Shown: positions 46,983 through 59,167 of the stretch, piece by piece
Layout: every line of letters starts with the position of its first letter
Position numbering within the stretch: the first letter of the stretch is position 1
DNA from: Phyto melanocephala
Lineage: Eukaryota > Arthropoda > Insecta > Diptera > Rhinophoridae
Reading direction: 5' to 3'
Length of the DNA stretch: 64,000 nucleotides
Assembly: GCA_941918925.1 (NCBI GenBank)
Contig: OW799234.1
Location: 85,634,497 to 85,698,496, forward strand
Notes under the pieces: generated by a model
What the model was told of the DNA's origin: nothing
What the model saw: only the letters and a program-made list of their open reading frames with translations
The model's database searches: none
Program-made: the position numbers and the translations under genes

Positions 46983-48336
46983 CAAGGCGAATTCACATCA
47001 GGTTATGTTACGAAGTCAGCTGATTGTTATACCCTTCACACAGTGAAAAAGGGTATATATAGGTTTGTCATTCCGTGTGAAATTTCTACAATTTTCATTT
47101 CCGACCCCATAAAGTATATATTTTCTGAAAGCTTATGAATAGGGAAGTCGATTAAGCTCTGTAAGTCTGTCAGTCTGTCCGTCTGACCGTCTGTCCGTGT
47201 GTATGTTGAAATCAACTTTTTGAAGCCCCCCGACATCGCTTGGACTCGGGTGAGGTATTAAAATATCAGAAATATTCGGGAGTAGATCGCTATTGAAAAT
47301 CAGAAACATTGGTATATAAACAACTGAGATATGAGCAAAAACCCACGACCACCTCGATTTTTTTCACAAAAACAACATTACAACAACAACATACATACAT
47401 ACAAACGTGTATACTGGTTAAAGAAAACGTGGCATCGAATCCCAGCTGAGCCAAAAAAATTTTTTTTTTATTTCTTAAAAATTTTTTTTAAATTTTTTTT
47501 TTAAATTTTTTTTATTTTTTTTTTTATTTTTTGTTTAATATATTATTTATATTTTTATTATTTTTTTTTATTTTTTTTTGTTTTATATTTATTATATATA
47601 TTTTAATTATTTTTTTTTTAAATTTTTTTTTTATTTTTTTTTAATTTTTTTAAAAATTTTTTTTTTTAATTTTTTTTTTTTAATATTTTTTTATTTTTAT
47701 TTTTTTTAACATACATACGTAAATTTATAATTTTACAACGGGATGTTTTTTATATGTATGTAAGTATTTCATATGGGATGAATGGTGATACAAACTACTG
47801 TTATTGCATGACTACACGTTGTGAAGGGTATATAAGATTCGGCACGGCCGAATATAACGCTCTTACTTGTTTTTTGTTTGTTTTATTTTAAATGGCACAA
47901 TGTCAAAGTTTGTTTTAATTTAAATTAATTTGTATGTGCGTTGGTTAAAAATTTTTATAAAATTGATAAAGTTTATGAAATGATTTATAAAAATACTAAT
48001 ATTTGTGCAATATCTTATTGGTAAATAAGTAAAATACAAGTTATATTCAGAATAAACAAAATGTTTTATGTTGTTAATTCAAAAAATTCAAAATGTCCGT
48101 TATGTTTGTCCTAGAGGTTTTAATTTGTGAAAATTGCGAAAAATGTCTGATATAAACTAGCAAAAAATTATGTAATAAATTAAAAATACTTTTATTAAAA
48201 ATTTTCGTGTAAATTTATAAAAAGAAAGTTTTAATTAAAAATAAACAAACATTTTGTTTGTTTTGTGTGTTTGACTTTCTCTGGGCCTTTTTGTGTTTGT
48301 TGTAGGGATATTGTCACCTGATTTGAATTCGCCTTG
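46983..48336. mobile_element. hAT-like MITE split by a DINE-like element
   Basis: CAAGGCGAATTCACATCAGG at the left pairs with the inverted CAAGGCGAATTCAAATCAGG at the right. Flanking octamers GCTTTATA and GTTTTATA match at 7 of 8. The left arm is cut after about 45 bases by the DINE-like copy at 47028-47874. Confidence 0.85.
47028..47874 (-). mobile_element. DINE-like element nested in a hAT-like MITE
   Basis: Inverted 3' hairpin TTATACCCTTCACACAGTGA to inverted 5' end GATTCGGCACGGCCGAATAT and CTTACTTGTT. Contains the GTCY-type run CTGTCCGTCTGACCGTCTGT, an uninterrupted CATACAAACGTGTATACTGG region and a T-rich array at 47455-47705. Nearly full length. Confidence 0.88.
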
Positions 48337-48894
48337 GTTTTATATCAAATAAAATTTTTTTGTTTTGAACATTTTTTTTATTGACTCTGAAAGTCAGTTT
48401 AAGTAAAATACATTTATGATCTTCAGTTAATTTAAATCCCAATGATTTAACTAGTTCCAATTATAAAAATAGTCACTTTATATAAAATCAGTGCTAACAA
48501 TATATCGCTAAAATGCCTAAAAAGTATTTTATTCAACACCAGTTACTTTTATTTCCCATAAAAAGTCTAGCAACTGCATTGGGTACTATACTATTAACAA
48601 TTGTTTGATTTGTTGTGTTGAAAGTTAAATGTACACACTCTATATGTGCATATGCATATATGCCCTCAAATGTTGATGTCATTCTCGTAATGATAGAAAA
48701 AAGATAAAAATGCAAATGCGAATAATACAAAACAAAGCATGCCTCCTAACACACTCTCGGCACTTTTTTGCACTAGCCGATAGATGCACACACATTATAC
48801 ATACATATATTATTACATTTGTTCTTGTAACTGTAATTGGGAATGTGTACTTTAAGTTTCCATCCAGTATCTAAGTAATATTCAAAGTGTTTAC
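48337..48894. other. Intron, no feature recognised
   Basis: AT-rich without supported feature. Confidence 0.4.
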
Positions 48895-49060
48895 CAAGGC
48901 ATATTTATTCATCGAATAATCGCAGTTCAGAGAGATTTTTTTGTTTGTTTTTGTTTTTATATATATTTGAAGTTTGACATTCGAAATAAATGAGAGAAGA
49001 AAAAATAAGTAACGAAACAATAATCAGCTGACGAATCAAGACGACCTGATGAATATGTGG
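48895..49060. mobile_element. hAT-like MITE family C
   Basis: Ends CAAGGCATATTTATTCATCG and an inverted, weaker CCACATATTCATCAGG. Interior matches 19195-19322 (GTTTGACATTCGAAATAAAT). Confidence 0.65.
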
Positions 49061-49243
49061 AATTTGAATTTGAAATTCAACTGTGATACATGTATTATTA
49101 AGGTACTAAAGCTATGAGTTTGTTTAAATTTACTAAAGTCTTGAAAATGTAACGTGTTATTAAAAATGCAACTCGAGAATTATTTGAATCACTGCAAACT
49201 GAGACCAGTAGTTCGTTAAATGGTGTCGAGAAGGAACTAGACA

Positions 49244-49272
49244 TACATACAAATTCGGCACAGCCGAAATAG
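49244..49272 (-). mobile_element. DINE-like hairpin remnant
   Basis: Only the 5' hairpin (AAATTCGGCACAGCCGAAAT) remains. Confidence 0.5.
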
Positions 49273-49871
49273 CCTTATTTAACATCGATTAAGTATCAGA
49301 AAAGTACAATATTCAGTATGCAATAAGTTTGTACTAAATTAATGAGAGAGAAGAAAGAGAACAAGTTTGAAACGGAAATGTTTTTATTTTTTCGTAGTAT
49401 GTGTGGATTTTATATACATATTTTTATAAAATTGTTTGTTGTATTATATGTACATTGTTTTTATAGTTGTAAGTATATTGCTCTTTGTTTACAAAACCTT
49501 TTAAGGGTTGCCAGAATATAAAAAAGGTGATTTGAAAAAAAAAAAATTATTAAGCTAAAATTGAAATAAGTTGGGAGTATAGTATTTAAAACCGGTTAAC
49601 CGCTTTTTTTGTTTGGAAAAAAATTCGGTCGGTTCTGGTTATTTTCTTAATTCAAATAAACCGAAAGCCGGCGTTATTTTTTAAATGCCGGGTTCCTCAA
49701 TATCCTAGTTAAAGCATGTTTTAAATAGAGCAAATATAATTAAAACAAATGGGGTGAAGGCAGTAAATTAATGTAAAATATATAAAACAAATTTTAACTC
49801 ATCAGACATTTTCAATAAAAAATATTTAACTAAAATATTAACACATCCTTAACAAGACTTACCGACTCTAA

Positions 49872-50321
49872 TACTACATTTACACCTGAGCGAAATCTAG
49901 TAGATTTGATTTATAATCTTTATTAAAATCTAAGCCGTTTACACCACTATTTTTTGACATTTTGCAAGATTTCGTTTTCAAAACAATATATTTATTTACA
50001 AGGTGGTCTGAGTGGCTCTTTATGTTCTACTTCTCCAAAATTCAAACTCCATATGAAAAAAATGTAAGCAATAAAGTACTTGTGCGATTGCAACCACCTT
50101 ATATATTATGATTGAATTTTTTTGTGTGCAGCGTAGTATATTTTGTTACATTTTAATAAAAACCACAGTTGCATCACGAAGTAGTACTAGATTTTAAGTA
50201 GATTTTGCCAAAATCTAGTTGTGAAGTAGATTTCGTTTTGTATGGGAAATCTGGTAGTAATGAACAAGATTTCGTTCAAAATCCCGTAAGTACTAGATTT
50301 GGTGTAGGTGTAAATGTAGTA
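49872..50321. mobile_element. 450-bp Harbinger-like MITE (family E)
   Basis: TACTACATTTACACCT at the left and its inverted partner ending GTAAATGTAGTA, flanked by TAA on both sides (49869-49871 and 50322-50324). The interior contains a smaller paired block (CAAGGTGGT ... ACCACCTTA, 49999-50101) also present in the copy at 22354, so that insert predates amplification of the family. Confidence 0.88.
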
Positions 50322-50569
50322 TAAAGTATTTACTTTGTTGATTTTTTATATTTTTTTTAAATATATTTTTTTTTCAATTTGTTTTTTTTTTTTTTAACCT
50401 AAATAACTTTTTTGATTAAATACGTCTTGATAAATCGCACTTGATCTGCAAGAGGGTATTAGCTTGAATTTCTGAAATTTTCAGCACAGCGTAAAAATTG
50501 TTTGACGTTACATTTTAAGTGAATTGAAAATACAAATACATCATGTTAATTTAATTCCTTAACAATTGT

Positions 50570-50835
50570 TTTACGGACAATTATACGTTATATGCTCACG
50601 TGTTGGTAACCCATCATCACTCCTCACGGCCCATAGAGCATGCATATAAAGTTTGGTCAAAATCGGTGCAGTAGTTCTTGAGTAACGGTGCAAAAACACA
50701 AAAAAACTAAATATTGCGCCATCTGTGAACTTCAAACTACACAGAAGCACATCTTACGGCCCATAGAGCATGCATATAAAATCAAAATCGGTCCAGTAGT
50801 TTTTGAGTTTATCGATCACGAACATACACGTAAAT
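50570..50835 (+). repeat. Dispersed repeat, possible non-LTR 3' tail
   Basis: CGGCCCATAGAGCATGCATA occurs twice (about 50627 and 50758), each followed by AAAATCGGT(G/C)CAGTAGTT and a TTGAGT block. This phrase is common at the 3' ends of insect retroposons. No protein. Confidence 0.5.
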
Positions 50836-51878
50836 TTTATATATGTATGTATATACATAGAGATAGAGATAACACAAATGTTGTCAAAAAAAAAACCGTA
50901 TCAACTCAAAATTAAGCATAATTAAATAATAAAAAAAAAACTATTTGAAATTATTTACTTGACTAAAGGCTTAACTTCAAATAATATGATGTATTTAAAA
51001 AAAAAAAAAACTTTTGAATTTACTCAAAATAATACTCTTTTCTTGATATAGAAGTAGTCACAAAAATATTACAAAAATGTTCGCAACGTAATTTTTTAGA
51101 TAAAAAAAGTAGGCGAAATAAGGTAAAATTTTTAATGTGATATACATATCTATATATACATATATGTATATAAATATTATTAGTTGATTTTTTCACAAAA
51201 AAAAAAATTAATTTCGAGTTAATACTCTTTTATTGGTCAAGGGTGATATATACTTAAGTACATCACGTTATGTGTGTATATGTTGTTCTTATTTAAAATT
51301 CAATATTGTTGTAAAAAATTAAGCTGGCAATTATATAATTTATTTATTTTTCTCTTCATTTCGTTACTTATTAAAGTGATTTTCCATTCATTCAGTTTTT
51401 TTCTTGCTTTGTTTTGCTGTGGCAAGTTGCACGTGTTTTGCATTTAAACAGGTTGTTTTGTTGGCGTTTATTCTCTCGATCGAATATGGTCATAAATTTT
51501 ATAGCCAATTTATTAGATTATTTATCTAAACTGCATTGATTTGATTTTTTTCAATTTAAGTTTTATGTAAAACACGTTTGACCATTTTTTCTTTTATTCG
51601 TTTCTAGTATTGTAATTGATTGTTGTAATTTCTTTAATGTGGATTGTTTGAACCGAAGGCGCCTGAAATATTTAATAAAAAAAATTTGCTTAAATTACAT
51701 ATGTATGAACTAAAAAGATTTTATGATGGTACATTTTTTAAACATGTGCGTCTTATTAATTGAAAAATTTCTAAAATTTTATTTCTGACACTGCCCTGCA
51801 GGAAATGGAACTAGTGTCTATTTAGTATAAAATTCATCAGTACTAGTTCTCAGCTGTAAATTTCCTTATATCGTCTTA
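50836..51878. other. Intron, no feature recognised
   Basis: Homopolymer A/T runs and TATA tracts only. Confidence 0.4.
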
Positions 51879-52281
51879 GGGCAATTATTACAACTTGCCG
51901 ACAAAGTTCATGTTAATAAAAGGTAACTTGTTAACGTGAGCAATAAACTGACCATTAAGTATTTTTCGTTATTACAACCTGCCTGTAAAATAAATTGTAT
52001 TTATTTTAAAGTATGGCAGCACCAAAGCAAATGCTGAACAAATTTATTAGTTCTTTAAAACCAAAGTGGCAACGACAAGCAAATAATAAACAATTCCCTT
52101 ATACGGTAGAAAATATGGTAACTTTCAATTATAAACCTCACGTTAAAAGTTAAAGGTAGAGTGATCTTCCCTTTAACTTATCGGGCACTTTTAGGTTAAA
52201 GTAAAGTTGTAATAACGAAAAACTAGTTATCTGTCCGATAACAGCCTAACTTTAGTTATCGGTAAGTTATAATAATGACCC
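51879..52281. mobile_element. Harbinger-like MITE family F, copy 2
   Basis: GGGCAATTATTACAACTTGC at the left; GGGTCATTATTATAACTTAC read inward from the right; TTA on both sides (51876-51878, 52282-52284). Related to 36973-37186. Confidence 0.85.
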
Positions 52282-52805
52282 TTAATGATTCAATTAGAAT
52301 TGAGTGTGCGTGTACACTTGCACCCTATTGGGTGCTAAAGATTATAAATCTTAATTGCAAAATCTTCAACTATCCGAAACATTGTTCAGTCACAGAAAAA
52401 TTCTATCAACCTGCAAGTGGTGGCCTTGAGCTACTTCAAGTATTAGTCTCATCAGCTCTAGTATTTTTCTATCAATATTCTTGTGGCAATTGCCGCTTTT
52501 TCTTCTTCAGGATGTGGATAAATGAATACATGCACATGTATTGTCTCTACACGTAAATAGATTTGTGCATACCTGCAGTCTGAAATACCTTATCAAGAGA
52601 ACATAATCTTAAATTGTGCTAAAGCAAAACCTTATTAATAACACTATTTAAATGCAAAGATTAGTTGAAAAAACATAAATAAAAAAAATATTTACGTTTT
52701 TTTTTTCATAATAAATCGTTGGATTTTAAATCATCATTTATTATTTGCATTGTATTCTAATTTTGTATACGATCAAGACACGTGCGCTTAAGAGAAAAAT
52801 ATATA

Positions 52806-54455
52806 CTGTGAGCGTCAAAATAAAGTGTACAAAAACTTTTTCTACAATAAAGTATTTTTTTAGTCTTTTAAGATATGACTAAATTTATCATTCTAGGGTT
52901 TTTAATATTAGTATACTAATCTCTAGTTAGCTATAGAAATTTCTTACAAATACATAAATGATGGAGCAAAAACAAATTCGAATCCATATTTTACGCGTCA
53001 AAATAAAGTGTACATGTTGCATATGCATCATTTCAGCGGTGTGCTACTGTAAAAGAATATCGTTATATTTGGTTGTTTTCTTTATTTTAGCATTCTGATG
53101 AAAGGTTTTTATTGTTTTATGTAAATTAATTGTGATCTGCAGAGTAAGATCTCCTCGTGTGAAGTAAATTTTAATTTTTTTGGAATGGGAAAACAAACTT
53201 CTAGTGATATTAGAGAATTAGTAATAAAACTTCGGAATGAAGGAAAAACTTTCAGAGAAATTGGCTCTATTATAAACAGAAGCCACAATACTGCAAAAAA
53301 AAAATTATTGATAAAAACGAAAAATACGGCAAAATAGAAAATCGTCCAGGGTCGGGCCGGCGAAAACTTTTAAAGGAGGCTGAAATAAGATCCATAGTGC
53401 GCGATGTAAAAAAGAATCCTTTTAAAAGTGCCGTTAAAATATCAGAGGAAGTTTCGGCAACATCAGAAACTACCGTAAGTGCCAGTACAATACGACGATC
53501 ATTACACGAAAACGGGTAACATGGTCGATTCCCACGAAAGAAACCACTAATATTACCAGCTAATTAAAAAAGACGCCTAGAATACGCCAAAAAGTATGAA
53601 AATAAAGATGTTTCATTCTGGAATAATGTGCATTTTACTGATGAAAGTAAATTTGAGGTGTTTGGCCAGAAAAAACAAGTTAAAGTATGGAGAACAAAAA
53701 ACAATGATTATGCTGACCAAAATTTAATAACCACGGTTAAGCATGGTGGGGGTTCGGTGATGGTGTGGGGATGTATGGCGGCAAACGGAGTAGGGAATTT
53801 GGTTTTTATTGAAAGTACAATGAATAAGATGGACTACCTGAACATTTTGCAAAACAACGTGCCATTCAGTATGGAGAAATTGGGGTTGGAAGGATCTTGG
53901 ATTTTTCAACAGGACAACGACCCCAAACATACATCCCATATAGTAAAAGAATGGCTTCTGTACCGCTCTCCCAAAACATTGGATCATCCTCCACAATCAC
54001 CGGGCTTAAATCCAATTGAACATTTGTGGGAGCATTTGGACCGCCAACTCCGAAAAAGGACAATTAGCGATAAGAATATGCTGAAATCCGTTATAATGGA
54101 GGAATGGCAGAAAATTTCATCCGATATAACTAAAAAATTAGTAGAATCGATACCCAGAAGACTAAATTCTGTAATTAAGGCAAAAGCAAAATCAACTAAA
54201 TACTAAATCGATTTTATTTTCATTTAAAAACAGTTTGTACACTTTTTTTTGACGCGTAAATAATGAATTATTTTTTATTTTTGTTGTAAATTTTTTGTTG
54301 TTGTTAATATTTTTGCTGTTTTGTTTAGAATAAGGTAGAGAACTAAATACTGATTTAAAAGTACCTAAATGTAAAACTTTATCGTAAATGAAAATACTGA
54401 TATAAAAACAATGTTTTAAAAAATATTTGTGTACACTTTTTTTTGACGCTCACAG
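52806..54455 (+). mobile_element. 1650-bp Tc1-like element with IR/DR termini
   Basis: Outer repeats CTGTGAGCGTCAAAATAAAG (52806) and its inverted partner (to 54455), with TA on both sides. About 190 bases inside each end a second copy occurs: ACGCGTCAAAATAAAGTGTA at about 52994 and its inverse at about 54234-54258. Each terminus thus holds two direct repeats, the IR/DR layout known from Sleeping Beauty-like and other Tc1 elements. It contains the transposase relic at 53185-54206. Confidence 0.92.
53185..54206 (+). pseudogene. Tc1 transposase (DD34E), recently inactivated
   Basis: Starts at ATG 53185 (MGKQTSSDIRELVIKLRNEG), the paired-like HTH. A frameshift sits in the A-run at 53296-53305. 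The second frame gives GRRKLLKEAEIRSIVRDVKK and then meets two stops (about 53517 and 53562). From 53580 the catalytic domain is open to a stop at 54204-54206, with the three catalytic residues in HFTDESKF, QQDNDPKHTS and GLNPIEHLW. Thirty-four residues separate the second Asp from the Glu, so DD34E. Full length would be near 340 residues, normal for the family. Three lesions only, so loss of function is comparatively recent. Confidence 0.92.
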
Positions 54456-54892
54456 TATATGTATATGTATGTATGTGAGTACATATACATATATCACGTG
54501 TCATACAGAAAAAACAAAAAATAAAAAATATGCATACAAATAAATATCTACATACAAATGTAAGTATATGAATTCAAATTTGCTGTGATGTTGCTTGTAG
54601 GTTGTACAAATTTTATGACACAATTTTGTTGTAGAAAACAATGTTCTTTAACAAAAATAATTTTAAATTATTTCAAATGTGCATTAAATTAAAGAAAACC
54701 GCTATTTTTTTATTTTTTGTTTATAAAAGTTTTGATAAAAGTATTTTCTAATACATTTGTACATATGTATTTTTCTTTCAATTTTGAATTGATTATGTAA
54801 TAAGCACATGTTAAAAACGGATGTAAATTTGTAATATGCAACAAAAACAAAATAAGTAAATAAATAATAATAAATATATATACATACATATA

Positions 54893-55435
54893 TATAAAAA
54901 TCAATGTGTGTTTGTATGTTTGTGCTTTATAGACGGTTAAACGGCTGGACCGATTTCCTTGAAATTTTTACAGAATCTTCCTGTATGTCTGGAAGGAACT
55001 ATAGGCTATACTTTTGAATACGTTTGAAATTGTAAGTGGGAGGGGTGCCACACCCTATTAAAGAATAAGTATTAAATATTATATATCACGAAAGTTAATG
55101 CAGCTAGAGTCTTCAAATTAAGTACGGTAAACTTTGACATCCACATGCACATTTGGGTAAAAAAATGGGCGGACTTGCAATAGTAGGCGTGGCCACATGA
55201 ATTAAATACTAAAATTCGTATATTTGGAAGACCATATCGATTAAAGTAGTAAAATTTTGCAAGAGCAACTTTGACACCCAAATGAACATTTAGGCAAGAA
55301 ATGGGTTCATTATCAATAGTGGGCGTGGCACCTACCATATGAATTAAATACTAAAATTCGTATATTTGGAAAACGATATCGATTAGAGTAGTAAAATTTT
55401 GCAAAAGCAACTTTACCGATATTGTTTCTCTGTGT
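54893..55435 (-). repeat. Dispersed GCCACGCCC repeat, inverted copy
   Basis: Reverse complement of 37330-38142: GACGGTTAAACGGCTGGACC, AGTGGGAGGGGTGCCACACC, and units with GGGCGTGGC or GGCGTGGCC about every 140 bases. Confidence 0.8.
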
Positions 55436-55465
55436 AGATTACTATTTTTTTTTTGTACAGGGATA

Positions 55466-55535
55466 AGCAAGGTAAAATTATCAGCCCAGCTGATGGGGAA
55501 GCATTTGGCCAAAATTTATTGAATTCGCCTTGATT
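55466..55535. mobile_element. hAT-like MITE fragment
   Basis: CAAGGTAAAATTATCAGCCC at the left and GAATTCGCCTTG at the right, with CAGCTGATGGGGAA inside, as in 55807-55967 inverted; heavily deleted. Confidence 0.55.
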
Positions 55536-55806
55536 TCAGTTTTTGGTGCAGGAATGGAAAATGAGATTTTAGTTTCGGTATTAAACAATTAAAGTGAGTG
55601 TCCTTTTTGGATAAAAAATTTACCAAATTTATGTATATTTGTTGCTATTACACAATTTATAATGTGTTTTACAAATATACATACTTTTTTAAATAAATTT
55701 TTTATTAAATTAAAAATATTATAGCAACTTTTCCATCTCTGATATACGAATTGGCCTTGACAAAAAACATACCGTAAAAAGGCGATGTTTGAATATGCCT
55801 GGGGGA

Positions 55807-55967
55807 CAAGGCATATTCATACAGGTATATGCAACGGCGAATTCGCTGTGATGTTCGCTGTCAGACGCCACATATAAAAAATACACAATAATTTTTTATA
55901 CATGGAATTTGACTGTAGCATTCCCCATCAGCTGGACTGATAATTTCACCTGTATGAATTCGCCTTG
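55807..55967. mobile_element. 161-bp hAT-like MITE
   Basis: CAAGGCATATTCATACAGGT and the inverted CAAGGCGAATTCATACAGGT form the ends. Flanks CTGGGGGA and CTGGGGAA agree at 7 of 8 positions. Confidence 0.8.
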
Positions 55968-57058
55968 CTGGGGAACAAGTTAGCCACATTTTCAGCCCAC
56001 AACATTATAGCTGCCGTTGATGAGATAACGGCCGAAAAACTATGCCAAAATTGAAGATTGCAAATGAAGCATTTCTATGAAATAATATGTTTAAAGCAAT
56101 AATAAATATATAATGTCTTGAAATAAATATTTTACGCAAATTTTCTGTGATTTTTTTAGTAGTTTCCAAAACCCGAACGACTAAAATATCACTCTTAATA
56201 AATGTCACGCTTTAAAATGTTGCCAGAGTGAAAGATAAATTTGATTTTATTTTAAACAAACATTTTTGTTAAAACAAATTCTGTTCTGTTCTTCGATTCT
56301 TATTTAATATTTATGTTAAATTAGAGCATGGAAAGAATACTAAATTATTGTGCAACTTTTTGTTTAAAGCAAACAAGCAATTTAATAAATTACAATATTA
56401 TACTAGTGTTACACAAACACATACTATTGTTTTATAAGATGTATGCATGTATGTATGTGCTAATAATTACTCATGATAATTATTTTGTAATTGAAATAAC
56501 GTCTAGAAATTGTAATATTTTATTCAATTAATACTTTAGGAAAATTTAGTAATTAGAATTTAATTGCAATTTTAGAACAACACAAAATGTTATTTAACCG
56601 CGTTTGAATTGAAAGCTTTAGATACAAAGTTCGAAGAAATTAACTCAAATTATAAAATATATTTTGAAATTTTTGATATACTCCTGAAAACTGAGTAAAA
56701 AACACATGACTTTATTTGTTAGGGCAATGACGATATACATACATACACACATACGTACGTAGCATAAGTACATTACAGTGTTGGTAGAAATAATGGGGAC
56801 AATTAATTTTTTCTCAATAATATGTAATAAAATTTTTTGTGTACTGACATTTTATTGATTTAACTCACTGTAATTTTTTTTTAAATATAACAGCATTTCA
56901 TATTCTGTATTAATTTTTGCCTTGTTTCTTCTAAATTAAAAATTATTTGCCAAAAAGTGAGCAAACGAGTAAATTTGCACTAAAACAATTCTAGGGACAC
57001 TTTCATTAATTGCATTTAAATTAAAACAGAAATAAAGATTTTGACAAAAACATGATTA
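55968..57058. other. Intron, no feature recognised
   Basis: AT-rich; CATACATACACACATACGTA near 56736. Confidence 0.4.
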
Positions 57059-57739
57059 AACAAGCAACTGTGGTATATTCGGCAGTGCCGAATCTTATAT
57101 ACCCTTCACAACGTGTAGTCATGCAATAACAATTGTTTGTACGCACATACATGTAAAAAACATACATATAAAAAGCATACCATTGTAAAATTATTAATTG
57201 AGTTTACGTATGTATGTTTCTAAAAAAAAAATACAAAAAAAATTAAAAAAAAATTTAAAAGAAAAAATTAAAAATTTTTTAAAAAAATAAAAAAAATATA
57301 TAAAAAAAATAATAAAAATATAAATAATACATACATAAAATAAATTTTTTTTTGGCTCAGCTGGGATTCGATGCCACGTTTACTCTAACCAGTATATATG
57401 TATGTTGTTGTTGTAATTGTGAAAAAACGAGGTGGTCGTGGTTTTTTGCTCATATCTCAGAAAGTTATAGGGCGATTGTGCTGAATTTCAATAGCGGTTT
57501 ATTCCCGGATATTTCTAAAAGATTGATACCACACACAGATCTGAGGAACATATAGTTGCTCCTAAAAGTTGATTTCAAACAACACACGGACAGATGGTCA
57601 GGGCTTAATCGACTCCTCTATTCATGAGCTTTCAGAAAATATATACTTTATGGGGTCGGATATGAAAATTGTAGAAATTTCAAACGGAATGACAAAGCCA
57701 TATATACCCTTGTGCACCACCGGTGAAGGGTATAAAAAG
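57059..57739 (+). mobile_element. DINE-like element, GTGCACCAC subtype
   Basis: 5' end AAACAAGCAACTGTGGTATA with hairpin TTCGGCAGTGCCGAA; A-rich array 57220-57350; intact GATGCCACGTTTACTCTAAC and CAGTATATATGTATG (the empty site for the MITE at 20094); 3' hairpin TTGTGCACCACCGGTGAAGG. Confidence 0.87.
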
Positions 57740-58003
57740 GGTAAAGATTTTGATACTAATAATAACCTAAAAATCGGTCATGGTGATCATACAATAGATG
57801 TTGAAACAGGGGAATTTCTCGGTAAATTGTTTAATATAATACACTTAAAGAAAACTGCAGAGACTAGATTAAGAGAACGTAAAACAAATGACCATATTGT
57901 TAAACTTTTTATTCGAAGCCTCGAAGATTTAATCATTTCAAATCATCAACAGCCTCAAAAATATTCTGTGCTGTTGTTTCAAGCTGCACAAGGCTTGAGC
58001 TAG
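57740..58003 (+). CDS. Unrecognised open frame next to a DINE 3' end
   Basis: About 87 codons open immediately after the DINE end, with ordinary-looking composition: KIGHGDHTIDVETGEFLGKL, then KKTAETRLRERKTNDHIVKL and FIRSLEDLI, ending QAAQGLS and a stop. It lacks the homopolymer bias of spurious frames nearby. No ATG marks a start within the non-repeat part. I cannot place it in a family; it may be a fragment of a gene or transposon protein carried or truncated by the repeat. It is unlikely to be expressed on its own. Confidence 0.3.
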   Translation, partial: GKDFDTNNNLKIGHGDHTIDVETGEFLGKLFNIIHLKKTAETRLRERKTNDHIVKLFIRSLEDLIISNHQQPQKYSVLLFQAAQGLS

Positions 58004-59167
58004 CTGGATTTATGGGTCGGAGTTCACGAAAAGTAAATGATGATTTAGAGATGCTTCCGTTTATTTTAGCGTTTACCTATTATTTTATCCAACACTGTAT
58101 ATCGGGTATTCACTGTTCGCTTTCATATCGTGTTGTCATAATTTTGTCAAATTTTAAAATGGTTTTAAAAATTGCACATTAAACAACAACAACATATTAA
58201 AACCTTTTAAAATTTATTTGCAAAATACTAATAAATTTACAGTTTATAGAAAGCAAGGTATATTAAGAAGGTACTCGTATCTAATCAGCTGATTGCTTTA
58301 TTTAAGCTTTCACAAGTAGTGCCAAGTTTGTTTTTAATAACGTCAAACTTAATTTTTTTATTTTTTGTCGACGATAAATAATTTGCAGAATATAAAATTT
58401 TTACATTTAATTAAAAAGAAAAATTATCAAAATTAAAGAAACAAAGAAAATATTGTATACAGGCACAAAATGCATGTGTTTTTTAATTGTTGTGTTTGTT
58501 GCCGGAACGCATATACATTATAAATATGCCGTGATAGAAAAAATGTATAAAAGGGAAAAAGGGTAAAGTACATTAAACTAACTCTTTACTAAAAATCTTG
58601 AAAATCTTGAAAAAAAAAATCGTTGAATTTTTGGATGTAAAAATGTGTCCCTTCAGACAGACAGACAAACAGACAGATGTGCCTCTATAAATTGAATCAT
58701 TAACACGCAATTCAACTCAACTTTTGTAAGATTTTATTGCCTCATTTTACAATTTAAAAATGCCACTAACAATTCTGCCACTACTAAGAAATCTTAAGCA
58801 AAATTTTAAAACATTATTTAACACTTTCACGTTATAGCTAAAAGAAAAAACAAATCACCACAAACAAACTCACCACTTCCTGCCTGCCTGGCTGCCTACC
58901 TCGCTTTTTCATGCTTCTAAGCTTATGCTCTTCTTACTTTCCATTTCATTATCCATTTGTGTGTGTGTGTGCATTTATAAAAATTTTCATTGCATCTCTC
59001 AAAATTGTTTATTTTATTTTCTTCCCTTTTTTATTTAATTTTAACATAAATCCTTGCCCTCAATCCAACACCAACAATATCCACACATTTGAACATGAAT
59101 TGGTTGTACATAAATGGAAATTTCAAAACAAAAATGAATATTGAAAATCTCTTAACAAAATGTATAG
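58004..59167. other. Mnt intron end, with a 244-base AG-free tract
   Basis: No element recognised. From 58922 to 59165 there is no AG dinucleotide, then TGTATAG marks the acceptor. Such AG exclusion zones precede acceptors with distant branch points. Confidence 0.55.

Noticed and set aside
48533..48730. Minus-strand 65-codon frame
   Set aside because: No domain, no context and typical of chance frames in this composition.
53724..54063. Antisense frames opposite the Tc1 transposase
   Set aside because: Shadows of the sense coding sequence, which carries the DD34E motifs.
57569..57740. Start of the 57569-58003 frame within the DINE element
   Set aside because: That part reads the repeat's 3' block; similar translations appear in other DINE copies. 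Only the part after 57740 is worth noting.
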